Program-made: the position numbers and the translations under genes
The notes under the pieces: model-generated
The model's database searches: none
What the model was told of the DNA's origin: nothing
Seen by the model: the letters and a program-made list of their open reading frames with translations, nothing else
In this document: positions 1 through 6,781 of the stretch, piece after piece
Layout of the letters: each line of letters begins with the position of its first letter
How positions within the stretch are numbered: position 1 is the first letter of the stretch
NCBI GenBank assembly: GCA_002333425.1
Contig: DDBL01000190.1
Coordinates: 1,110 to 12,218, forward strand
Length of the DNA: 11,109 bases
Reading direction: 5' to 3'
From: Leptospiraceae bacterium UBA2033
Lineage (GTDB): Bacteria > Spirochaetota > Leptospiria > Leptospirales > Leptospiraceae

Positions 1-328
1 TTTAAAACCTCTTATCGAGGAATACACTATCGAAAGATGACTTTTTATCTACAATAGTAGAAATTTAAAACCTCTTATCGAGCTATGACAGGACCAAAGG
101 GGTAGGAAATCTACAATAGTAGAAATTTAAAACCTCTTATCGAGTAGAAATACTGGATAAAGTAGTTTCATCTACAATAGTAGAAATTTAAAACCTCTTA
201 TCGAGCAATGACTTTATATTTATCTACAAGATCTACAATAGTAGAAATTTAAAACCTCTTATCGAGACTATTTAGATTATTTTCCCGCTTTTATCTACAA
301 TAGTAGAAATTTAAAACCTCTTATCGAG
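1..328 (-). CRISPR. Type V-A CRISPR array (5 full repeats, 1 partial, 5 spacers), truncated by left window edge
   Basis: A 36-nt repeat occurs identically at 47-82, 109-144, 170-205, 231-266 and 293-328, with its last 19 plus-strand bases at 1-19. Spacers are 20-46 (27 nt), 83-108 (26), 145-169 (25), 206-230 (25) and 267-292 (26). Read on the minus strand, the repeat starts CTCGATAAGAGG and ends AAATTTCTACTATTGTAGAT, which is the Cas12a crRNA handle: stem TCTAC/GTAGA around loop TATT. This sets the orientation: transcription runs leftward from the leader at 329-464, in the same direction as the cas genes, and the repeat at 293-328 is leader-proximal. No degenerate repeat is present, so the older end of the array lies outside the window. 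Spacer targets cannot be named from sequence alone. Spacers of 25-27 nt are near the short end for Cas12a systems. Two segments (28-54 and 199-229) resemble each other; see findings. Confidence 0.98.
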
Positions 329-464
329 AGGTATCTTTGAAAATAGGCAGGGTTTTCGGATTTTTTGAGGTCTATTTGCCTCTTTTTGCTTATTATTTAA
401 ACAAAAATTTCTCATCCACTACCTAATTTCCTTCCAACTTTCCCATGAAGACGGGGGTTTGCAA
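329..464 (-). promoter_or_regulatory. CRISPR leader between cas2 and the array
   Basis: This AT-rich non-coding stretch between the cas2 stop and the first repeat is, by position, the leader: it should carry the pre-crRNA promoter and the site where Cas1-Cas2 inserts new spacers. On the minus strand there is an AT-rich block (TTTAAATAATAA, around 390-405) that could hold a -10 element, but I see no good -35 partner, so no promoter is called. The last four leader bases (329-332) extend an inverted repeat into the first repeat. A weak GAGG/CCTC hairpin lies at 367-382. Transcription could also read through from cas2, since no terminator is visible. Confidence 0.6.
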
Positions 465-737
465 CTAAAAAATCAATACATCCCTTTCCTGATTTTTCGC
501 ATATCCGTACCGTGTAATTTTACAACTCGGACTCATGTGAAAAATCATGATACTGTCATCTTGCGAAAACCGCTTTTCAAAATACTGTTTAATCTGTGTC
601 TCTATATTGACAAGCACTCTTTCACTGTTCTTTATCTCAAACACTGAATACTGCAATCGCTCCCCATATTTCAACAAATACTTGGAAAACTTTGTTCTTA
701 ATTTCGTGTCGCTTATGTCATAAGAAATGAGTAACAT
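465..737 (-). CDS. cas2: CRISPR-associated endoribonuclease-fold protein Cas2
   Basis: Cas2 is the small ferredoxin-fold subunit that bridges two Cas1 dimers in the spacer-integration complex. The N-terminus MLLISYDISDTKLRTKFSKY shows the usual first beta strand ending in the conserved Asp (D7 from this start), followed by the first helix. The 90-aa length is normal for the family. I chose the ATG at 735-737 because GGAG at 743-746 lies 5 nt upstream of it. An in-frame GTG at 741-743 would add two residues, but the GGAG overlaps that codon, so it would lack a usable ribosome site. The gene follows the cas1 stop (740-742) by 2 nt and is the last gene before the leader. The family is clear; the exact start is slightly uncertain. 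Confidence 0.95.
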   Translation of the reverse strand: MLLISYDISDTKLRTKFSKYLLKYGERLQYSVFEIKNSERVLVNIETQIKQYFEKRFSQDDSIMIFHMSPSCKITRYGYAKNQERDVLIF

Positions 738-739
738 CT

Positions 740-1705
740 TCACTCCGTTATCTTAAAAGTCGGAAATTCTGAAATCGCCTTACTTCGCATAAACGCTCGG
801 TAATATTGCTGGGTATATAGAAACATTTCTTCTTTGTATTTCATAATCTCTTGCACTAACCAACTAGTATATTTTTTACTCTGATCTATCTTTAAAAAAT
901 ACTGACCCTTACTCTCTGTAAAATCCTCTTCTTTTATTTGCCCTAGCGCATAAGCGTTCTTAACCTTTCTATCAATGATACACCGAAACGGCTCCACCAA
1001 ATCGCATACTAATGATTTTCTCTGATAAAAACTCTGATGGTAAATTCCTTTGTAAACATCAAACCCATAAAGATTTAGCATTCCCTCCATAATGTTAAAT
1101 AAATACGTATAACCCATATCCAAAAGAACGTTAGTTCTATCTATCTTAGCCCTTGGCTTTCTCCCCTTCCATTCCATCTCTGCAAACCAAATTTTAAAAA
1201 ACACCTTTGCAGAAATTCCCTCTGTCCCAAGAATTGTTTTTAAATTTAATTCTGTCATTTCTGTGCTTTGGTATTTTTCTAAGTCCGCAATACTCGTCTT
1301 AACCTCTAAAGATTTTTCTCGAATACTTTTTAGAAGTAAAGTTTGGTTTTCAATTTTATTTTTCACAATATGCCAAGCAATGTCTAAATTTTTATACTGG
1401 TATTGTTTTTCTCGAAGTAAAAAATTTCCTTCTGCTGTTGAGTTCCAAACTCCGATTAGTTTTACACTGTAGGAAAATAAATAAATTGAAAATCCAAACT
1501 TCTTACTTCTCTGAATAATTCCAGATGTTATTGTAGTGCCTCCAATAATCCACAAGGTAAAAACTCGATAACAAGAATGTTGGAGAATAGTTTTTCCTTC
1601 TCCATCTTTTACAATTAAATTATCGTTCTTAAACGAAACCGCTTGTCCCTCTGTCGAGAAAGAAATGACAATACTTTTTTCTTTGAAGTCCGGTAAACTT
1701 AACAT
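740..1705 (-). CDS. cas1: CRISPR-associated integrase Cas1
   Basis: Cas1 is the metal-dependent integrase that, with Cas2, inserts new spacers at the leader-repeat junction. The 321-aa product has the family layout: an N-terminal beta domain (about 1-95) followed by a helical catalytic domain. The metal-binding residues are visible: E162 in ILGTEGISAKVF (the Cas1 G-x-E-G motif), H223 in YKGIYHQSF, and the acidic motif CDLVEPFR, where E238 aligns with the last catalytic acid (D221 in E. coli Cas1). LLDMGYTYLF (194-203) is the usual helix before the active site. The ATG at 1703-1705 lies inside the end of cas4 (7-nt overlap, ATGTTAA), and no clear ribosome site is seen, so translation is likely coupled to cas4. 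Nothing suggests damage. It is not fused to cas4, unlike some other systems. Confidence 0.97.
   Translation of the reverse strand: MLSLPDFKEKSIVISFSTEGQAVSFKNDNLIVKDGEGKTILQHSCYRVFTLWIIGGTTITSGIIQRSKKFGFSIYLFSYSVKLIGVWNSTAEGNFLLREKQYQYKNLDIAWHIVKNKIENQTLLLKSIREKSLEVKTSIADLEKYQSTEMTELNLKTILGTEGISAKVFFKIWFAEMEWKGRKPRAKIDRTNVLLDMGYTYLFNIMEGMLNLYGFDVYKGIYHQSFYQRKSLVCDLVEPFRCIIDRKVKNAYALGQIKEEDFTESKGQYFLKIDQSKKYTSWLVQEIMKYKEEMFLYTQQYYRAFMRSKAISEFPTFKITE
743..746 (-). promoter_or_regulatory. Shine-Dalgarno site that decides the cas2 start
   Basis: The minus strand reads GGAG-TGAAG-ATG, giving a 5-nt spacing to the ATG at 735-737. The same GGAG overlaps the alternative GTG start. The site lies over the end of cas1, so cas2 translation is probably coupled to cas1. 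Confidence 0.7.
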
Positions 1706-2259
1706 AGGCTAAAGTCGCATAAGTGCGAGTAAACGCACTTTTTACATTTTTCAATATTAGCTTTAAAATTCGGATCACTCAAATCAAAATTACGAATATC
1801 CTCTATTAACCGCTCAAACTTTTCAAACATTACCTTATCCTCCTCTGGCAAAGTTATTGGATAATTTTTATTATGCGTTCTATCGTGAATTACAATTTTC
1901 TCCACTTCATACCCAAGTTCAACAAGTCCAAAGTATTGTGCATAGACTTGAAACACAAACCCATCGTATATTTTTGTGATTTTGTATTTTCTTTCTGTTA
2001 ATTTCTTCGCCGAAATATCAAAAACGTCTATCTTTCCTAGGATATTGTATTTCTCACAATAAACGTCAGTTCCCATAAGTACCTTCTTACGAGTCGAGTA
2101 AGTTCTTTCGTCTATCGTTTCATGTGCTGCCCGTCCTTCTGTCTGCTCCTTAGAACTATACATCTCTTGGCTCATCCCTCCATGCACTTGATGAAAGTAA
2201 ATGGAGCGCGGGCAGAAAATGAAGTCGTTTAAGAATGAGATTGGTATGTAGGTTTCCAA
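1699..2259 (-). CDS. cas4: CRISPR-associated exonuclease Cas4 (RecB-like nuclease, 4Fe-4S)
   Basis: Cas4 trims prespacers and helps select those with a correct PAM before Cas1-Cas2 integrates them. The 186-aa product shows the full family signature. C16 (FIFCPRSIYF) and the C-terminal C172, C175 and C181 (KCKKCVYSHLCDF) are the four iron-sulfur ligands. H46 lies in GRAAHE, D78 in LGKIDVFD, and E89-x-K91 is followed by Q104 and Y106 in the QxxxY-type helix, matching the RecB nuclease core. The start is a TTG at 2257-2259: there is an in-frame stop at 2263-2265, the next Met is residue 29 and would delete the first Cys, so TTG is the best choice. The ribosome site is weak (CAGG around 2267-2270) and sits in a structured region (2261-2299). 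It overlaps cas1 by 7 nt. Very likely functional. Confidence 0.95.
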   Translation of the reverse strand: METYIPISFLNDFIFCPRSIYFHQVHGGMSQEMYSSKEQTEGRAAHETIDERTYSTRKKVLMGTDVYCEKYNILGKIDVFDISAKKLTERKYKITKIYDGFVFQVYAQYFGLVELGYEVEKIVIHDRTHNKNYPITLPEEDKVMFEKFERLIEDIRNFDLSDPNFKANIEKCKKCVYSHLCDFSLC

Positions 2260-2260
2260 T

Positions 2261-2299
2261 GGTTAGCCTGCCGGCGGCTTGGGGACTAACCGTCCCCAA
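2261..2299 (-). repeat. GC-rich inverted repeat / hairpin just before the cas4 start
   Basis: A perfect 8-bp inverted repeat, TTGGGGAC (2279-2286) and GTCCCCAA (2292-2299), encloses a 5-nt loop. On the transcribed strand the loop reads GGTTA and is complementary to TAACC at 2265-2261, one base before the cas4 TTG codon. With the first stem base opened, the match becomes 6 bp. The bases between include a GCCGGC palindrome. The block stands out from the AT-rich surroundings. There is no T-tract after the stem in either direction, so it is not a standard intrinsic terminator. It may be an extragenic palindromic repeat or a translation or RNA-processing element. The rest of the 180-nt gap (2300-2439) shows nothing I can name. 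Confidence 0.75.
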
Positions 2300-2439
2300 A
2301 ACCCCTGTTATTTATTATTTCTTTTTCATGTGTTAACTTGTTCGAGATTCTTTTTTCATTTTGTCTTCTTGGTCAGTTTAAAATTCGGGTTATAAAGCTT
2401 CTCCCATAGTCCAATGAATTCAACGTTTCGCATTTGGCG

Positions 2440-5400
2440 TTAGCTTCTCTTTGCGTTTTCTTTTTTTGCTTTCTGTGACGCAAACACTTTCAGTTTTTGT
2501 TTCCACTGCTCTCGATCAACAGTCCATAAATCCCATTCTTCATCCGAAATGAATAAATCCAAATCTGATTTTTCTTTTCCTTCGACTACCCATTGTTTGA
2601 TGTGTTCATACATGATAATTCCTTTTCGGGCAATGTTGTATGCTCCATTCGCATCTGCATCTTTCGGAAGTTTTGGATCCTTTTGTTTTTCAAAGATGCG
2701 GGAATCAAAATGTTCTCCGCTTTCGTTCCTGATTGGGGATAATAGAAAGTTGTCGTCTTGATTTTTACTTTCATCAGCACCAAAGAATTTATTCTCTTGT
2801 TTCTTGTTAGTATCTCCCGAATTCCGAATTTGTTGGAGTGTATCAATTACAAAACGAAGAGATTCCCAAGCAGTATGCTCGTTTACTTTCAGCAGCTCTT
2901 TGTCTTCTCTAAGTTGTTTTATAAGCGAATCATTCTTATTAAAATCGGCAAATAATTTATCTAAAATTTCTTTTACATCAATAGATTCAACTTCGTATTT
3001 ATTTTTGTCTTTACTTCTTTTAGCTCTGTATCGTTCTAAGGGTTTTCCATTCTTACTTGACCACAATGTCCAAATCTTTTCGGTGTTTCGATCTTTGTAT
3101 TGGAAGAAGTAATCTCCGTGTTCGTCTACAGAGATTTCAGTAAACGCTTCGAGAATTTTCTCTTTAATAAATCCCTCGCTACCTGTTTTAAGATAGATAG
3201 TTTTTCGCCATCCCGTCACAGGGTCAGTTACAGAAGTGTAGTTGGCACGAGTATAGAGCATAATACCGATTTGCTTCTTACCTTCAATATCTTGATAATT
3301 AGTAATAGGTGGAGTCAGTTGTAGAGCTTTTGCTACAGAACCGATTTCTCCCATTGGAGCTTTTTTATCCACTACAAAGTTTAACTTTTTTGCAAGGGCA
3401 AGTTCAAACTTCTGGTAGACCTGTTGTTCAAATTTTTGGCGACCTCGTTTAAAGCCTGAATTCAAATCTTCCAATACAATAAATGTTGGTTTGAATTTAC
3501 CGTTTTCATCTTTCATCTTTTCAATGATTTCATGAACCACCAGAGAAATATATCCATCTTTTAAGTTGGAAATGTTTCCCTTCTGTTGCCAGTTTTCTTG
3601 TTTCTGTCTGCGAATCTTTGCGGCTTCATTGATTTCCTTTAAATAGTCTTTATTCTTAATTACATCAAGGTCGCCTTGCTTTTGAATCTCCCCCTTTGCA
3701 TTTACCAAAGAATAATAGATTAAATGTTTTTCACCTCGGTCTATACCTAGAAATTGAATGTCGTCTGCTTGAGTAAAATGGTTATTAACCGCTTGTTGTA
3801 CAGCATTAAAAGCTGGTGGGTTTGGTCTACCCTCTCTTATTCCCGAAACAGGTGCTTGATAATTAATTTTTATCGGAATGTGAAAAGAATATTTTTCTGC
3901 TGTAAATCGCTTATCTTTAATGATATCATGTTTAAATTTGCTTGCAGTTTGCCCATCGCTTCTACGATATATAAGTTCATTGGCAGGATGCACGATCTTT
4001 TTATCAGTTGCCTTCTCTCTGAAAAAGATTTCACCACCACCACAGAGTTGAATTGTGCTGTTTTCTTGAAAAACATTTTGCCAGTATATGGTTTGAAGAT
4101 TTAGATTACTATTATTACTTTTATCTCCTTTGGTTGTAGAAAAATCTTTACTATACACCTCAAAGAGGTACATTTTCTTTTCTTCTACAAATTTTAGAAC
4201 CGTATTCCAGTCTATAGGTGTGAAATCATTTTCGTAACAATCTCTCAGTATTTCTTGTATTTCTTTATCAAATATCTTTTTATCGTTGTATTTTTTTTCT
4301 AAAACACTTTTGAGAGATGGATATTTTTGAGCATAGGTAATTTTATCCTTTTTGATAATATAGCTTTTGATAAATTCTTGCAGTTTCTGGACTGCTTCTA
4401 ATGGATTTGTTTTGCCAATATCACCATATTTTACTTTAAACATTCCATTAAATCCTTTTCCTGCTAATGTTTTAAAAGCTATATTTCTTAAAATTAATCG
4501 ACCCGTATCTTTATTCGAGGAATTGTAGATAGAAATATTTTTCTTTTTAGTATCAAAAATATTTCTATCTATTAGCAATCCAACATAATGCTTGTGACCA
4601 TTTTTTAATAATACTGCTCCTTTATTTTTTTCTTCTCCATCACTCCAACCGCCTAGTAAATTTGGATTAAAGAAATTCAATTTTAATTTATTCTTCTTTG
4701 CATCATCCTGCGGTTTTTTAGTTAGATAATTTCTAACAGCATCATACCAACCAAACCAATCAGCATCGTCTGCATGTAATAATGCAGTAAGCATATTAGC
4801 CAGATCTGTGTTAATAGGATGTCCTTTAACCTTACTCTCTTTTACTTCAAAATATTTCATGCTCCATAAAACTGATTTCGCTTTGTCCAACCAATCTTTT
4901 ATTTCTAATATATTTGTTTCATTTTTATAATCAGTTACCTTTGAGATACTTTCTGATTGTTCTAGAAACTCTTTCGCAAAATCTTCAATATCTGCACAGA
5001 TTAAATTAATAAGATTTTGGCTAGGAGAAAGTTTTTCATCTATCAAAGACTTTCTATCTTCTAGAATGGATTCTTTGAAAAAAAATTTACTCCAACCTTC
5101 CGCGATACCTTGATCCAGTATATCGAATAGCCCTGACAATTCTACTACATCATGAATTTTCAATTGTTCTTCTCTCTTTTTATCAAAAGATGCAACAGGG
5201 TTTAAAATTTCTTTCTGTTCTTTATCGCCATTTTCAAGAATGTATTGAATTCGATCTTTTATGTCATGCCAGTTCGCAAGATATTGATTGGATACTTTGT
5301 CAACAGCAGATTTCGACCAATAGACACCGTCCCAATGTTCGCTTTGCTTTAACCATTTTGTAAATGTATTAATGGTAGTTAAATCAATATTATCCGTTTT

Positions 5401-6639
5401 CTTTTGAAAATACTTTATTCCTGCATTGCTAACCAATTCAAGAATTCCTTGAACGCTAAGTGACTCTGCTGCTATTTCCCTTGCTTGCTGTTGCTCTTCT
5501 ATTGTGTCGTATTTTAATTCAAAGAAGCGAGCTTTGTTTTTACCGCATCCGATTTGTTTATAGAGAGTTTTAAATTGAGGAAGTTTTCTGAAGTTGGGAT
5601 CATTGCCTTTCGCTTGGTTGTATAGATTGATTAAAAGATTGTAATCTCCAATCACTCTATTGTATTCTTCGATTTCAGATTGTGCGAGACATTCTGAGAA
5701 ATATTTAATGTCAAAAATTTTTTCTTCAATTGGATGTGTCTCACGCATAGTGTTTGTTTTGGCATCTTTAATTTGAGTATTCCTATTTGCATCTTTCAAA
5801 TATTGATAAGCATTTAGATATTCATTTTTTCGAGAGGGAATAATAACTATTTGACGCATTTTTTTATCTTTGATTTCCTTATCAGATGAAAATTGAATTA
5901 TATTATCACAGAACTTAGGTAAGTTTTCATGAACAATTCGTGTGGCTACGGCAGTGCTTGCTTCTTTTTTATACTCGTAATAATTTTCTCTGTTTTGATT
6001 GTATCCCGTGAAGTAGGTAAAGAAACCCTTAAATGTTTCTAGGTGTCCAGATCTTTCAACCTGCTTTTTGCCTTTACTGTCTATTGTTTCTTTTGTATCA
6101 AGAAATTCTTTTCTTTGGTTTTCATCTGGAACAAGTTTATGAATTTCTTTCTCGATATACTTTAAAATTCCTGCCTCTGTTAAACATTTTATCCCTTTCT
6201 CTTTTAAGATGGGCTTGTCTTTTTCTTCTTTTTTCGATTTCTTATTTTTTTCTTTCTCTTCCTTGCCGACTTTTTTAGCAAATTCATTTGCAGTATTTTC
6301 AAAGGTGCTTCCAATTTTTTCTCTTAAAGATTTTTCTATATTCTCTAAGTTCTTCTCTTTGCCTTTTTTATACTCATCGAGATAAGCAGAAAAACTAATT
6401 TTTTTTGCTTCTTCGGATTTCAAACTATCGTTGATAATGTTTTCGTGTATTTGATCCATAACCGGTTTCAAAGCTGTATATGCTTTTTTAATTTTCTTAT
6501 CCTGCTCGCGGATTTCTTTGAGCATCATTTCGGCATCTTCATCCGAAAGTGGTTTTCCATCTTTCCCCACCGGTTTCAATTCAAAGCGAAGAGTCTTGGA
6601 TAATGAGTAAAGATTTGTAAAATCATCGTAGTGTTTCAT
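2440..6639 (-). CDS. cas12a: Cas12a (Cpf1), type V-A CRISPR RNA-guided nuclease with divergent PAM-interacting region
   Basis: This is the single effector of the locus. It processes pre-crRNA and cuts PAM-flanked target DNA with one RuvC site. Length is 1399 aa (most family members are 1200-1350). The N-terminal WED segment FTNLYSLSKTLRFELKPVG is at 7-25, a Lys/Glu-rich stretch at 122-148, and the REC1 signature FKGFFTYFTGYNQNRENYY starts at 203. Catalytic residues are D967 (FLGIDRGEKH), E1057 (IVLEDLNSGFKRGR) and D1329 (DADANGAY); the bridge-helix Trp is W1017; the Nuc Arg is R1272 (QQIRNSG). Processing residues H884, R893 and K908 match FnCas12a H843/K852/K869, with one Lys-to-Arg change. 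From memory, long blocks (TAVATRIVHENLPKFCDN, LALAKKLNF, LYTRANYTS, DEEWDL) match Peregrinibacteria-type Cas12a rather than L. inadai Cas12a, which suggests transfer. The PAM-contact region is unusual. The ATG has GAGG (6647-6650) 7 nt upstream. Confidence 0.98.
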   Translation of the reverse strand: MKHYDDFTNLYSLSKTLRFELKPVGKDGKPLSDEDAEMMLKEIREQDKKIKKAYTALKPVMDQIHENIINDSLKSEEAKKISFSAYLDEYKKGKEKNLENIEKSLREKIGSTFENTANEFAKKVGKEEKEKNKKSKKEEKDKPILKEKGIKCLTEAGILKYIEKEIHKLVPDENQRKEFLDTKETIDSKGKKQVERSGHLETFKGFFTYFTGYNQNRENYYEYKKEASTAVATRIVHENLPKFCDNIIQFSSDKEIKDKKMRQIVIIPSRKNEYLNAYQYLKDANRNTQIKDAKTNTMRETHPIEEKIFDIKYFSECLAQSEIEEYNRVIGDYNLLINLYNQAKGNDPNFRKLPQFKTLYKQIGCGKNKARFFELKYDTIEEQQQAREIAAESLSVQGILELVSNAGIKYFQKKTDNIDLTTINTFTKWLKQSEHWDGVYWSKSAVDKVSNQYLANWHDIKDRIQYILENGDKEQKEILNPVASFDKKREEQLKIHDVVELSGLFDILDQGIAEGWSKFFFKESILEDRKSLIDEKLSPSQNLINLICADIEDFAKEFLEQSESISKVTDYKNETNILEIKDWLDKAKSVLWSMKYFEVKESKVKGHPINTDLANMLTALLHADDADWFGWYDAVRNYLTKKPQDDAKKNKLKLNFFNPNLLGGWSDGEEKNKGAVLLKNGHKHYVGLLIDRNIFDTKKKNISIYNSSNKDTGRLILRNIAFKTLAGKGFNGMFKVKYGDIGKTNPLEAVQKLQEFIKSYIIKKDKITYAQKYPSLKSVLEKKYNDKKIFDKEIQEILRDCYENDFTPIDWNTVLKFVEEKKMYLFEVYSKDFSTTKGDKSNNSNLNLQTIYWQNVFQENSTIQLCGGGEIFFREKATDKKIVHPANELIYRRSDGQTASKFKHDIIKDKRFTAEKYSFHIPIKINYQAPVSGIREGRPNPPAFNAVQQAVNNHFTQADDIQFLGIDRGEKHLIYYSLVNAKGEIQKQGDLDVIKNKDYLKEINEAAKIRRQKQENWQQKGNISNLKDGYISLVVHEIIEKMKDENGKFKPTFIVLEDLNSGFKRGRQKFEQQVYQKFELALAKKLNFVVDKKAPMGEIGSVAKALQLTPPITNYQDIEGKKQIGIMLYTRANYTSVTDPVTGWRKTIYLKTGSEGFIKEKILEAFTEISVDEHGDYFFQYKDRNTEKIWTLWSSKNGKPLERYRAKRSKDKNKYEVESIDVKEILDKLFADFNKNDSLIKQLREDKELLKVNEHTAWESLRFVIDTLQQIRNSGDTNKKQENKFFGADESKNQDDNFLLSPIRNESGEHFDSRIFEKQKDPKLPKDADANGAYNIARKGIIMYEHIKQWVVEGKEKSDLDLFISDEEWDLWTVDREQWKQKLKVFASQKAKKENAKRS

Positions 6640-6781
6640 TAAGTTTCCTCTAATAGTTTTTTTTAATGTTTTCTATAGTATAAACAAGGGCAAGACAAAT
6701 TAGGCAGATAAGCTGAAAAATATCTTTAGAGGAAAAAAATTATTCCTTAAAAAAGCTGAAAAGAATAACATCATAAAAACC
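6640..6781. promoter_or_regulatory. Divergent intergenic region between cas12a and the chaN-like operon
   Basis: Both promoters must lie within these 142 nt. For cas12a, the minus strand has TATACT (6677-6682) overlapping TATAGA (6672-6677). TTGTCT at 6693-6698 is a possible -35 only 15 nt from TATAGA, so this is a weak guess. A 10-nt direct repeat AAGCTGAAAA occurs at 6710-6719 and 6753-6762, and AGGAA/TTCCT (6730-6734, 6743-6747) forms a short inverted repeat between them; these could be operator sites. No plus-strand promoter or ribosome site for 6782 stands out. Confidence 0.35.

Noticed and set aside
367..387. Intrinsic terminator in the leader on the plus strand
   Set aside because: The stem is only 4 bp (GAGG/CCTC) and no plus-strand gene lies upstream.
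741..743. GTG as the cas2 start codon (92 aa)
   Set aside because: The only ribosome site, GGAG at 743-746, overlaps this codon, while the ATG six bases further on has ideal spacing.
2279..2305. G-quadruplex or rho-independent terminator after cas12a
   Set aside because: Only two long G-tracts occur on the transcribed strand, and no T-run follows the hairpin.
329..2439. tracrRNA or anti-repeat
   Set aside because: No second partial copy of the repeat was seen outside the array, and Cas12a systems need none.
2418..2445. Integron attC-like site (ATTCAAC ... GTTAGCT)
   Set aside because: At 28 bp it is far too short for attC, and the second motif does not fit the consensus.
2804..6278. Plus-strand open frames inside cas12a (for example 2804-3112, 3754-4104, 6033-6278)
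   Set aside because: They are antisense to a clearly coding gene, have low-complexity Ser/Phe/Leu-rich products, and lack ribosome sites or family features.
2440..6639. Cas12a2 instead of Cas12a
   Set aside because: No Cys pairs of a zinc ribbon are present, and the Cas12a Nuc arginine motif (QQIRNSG, R1272) is intact.
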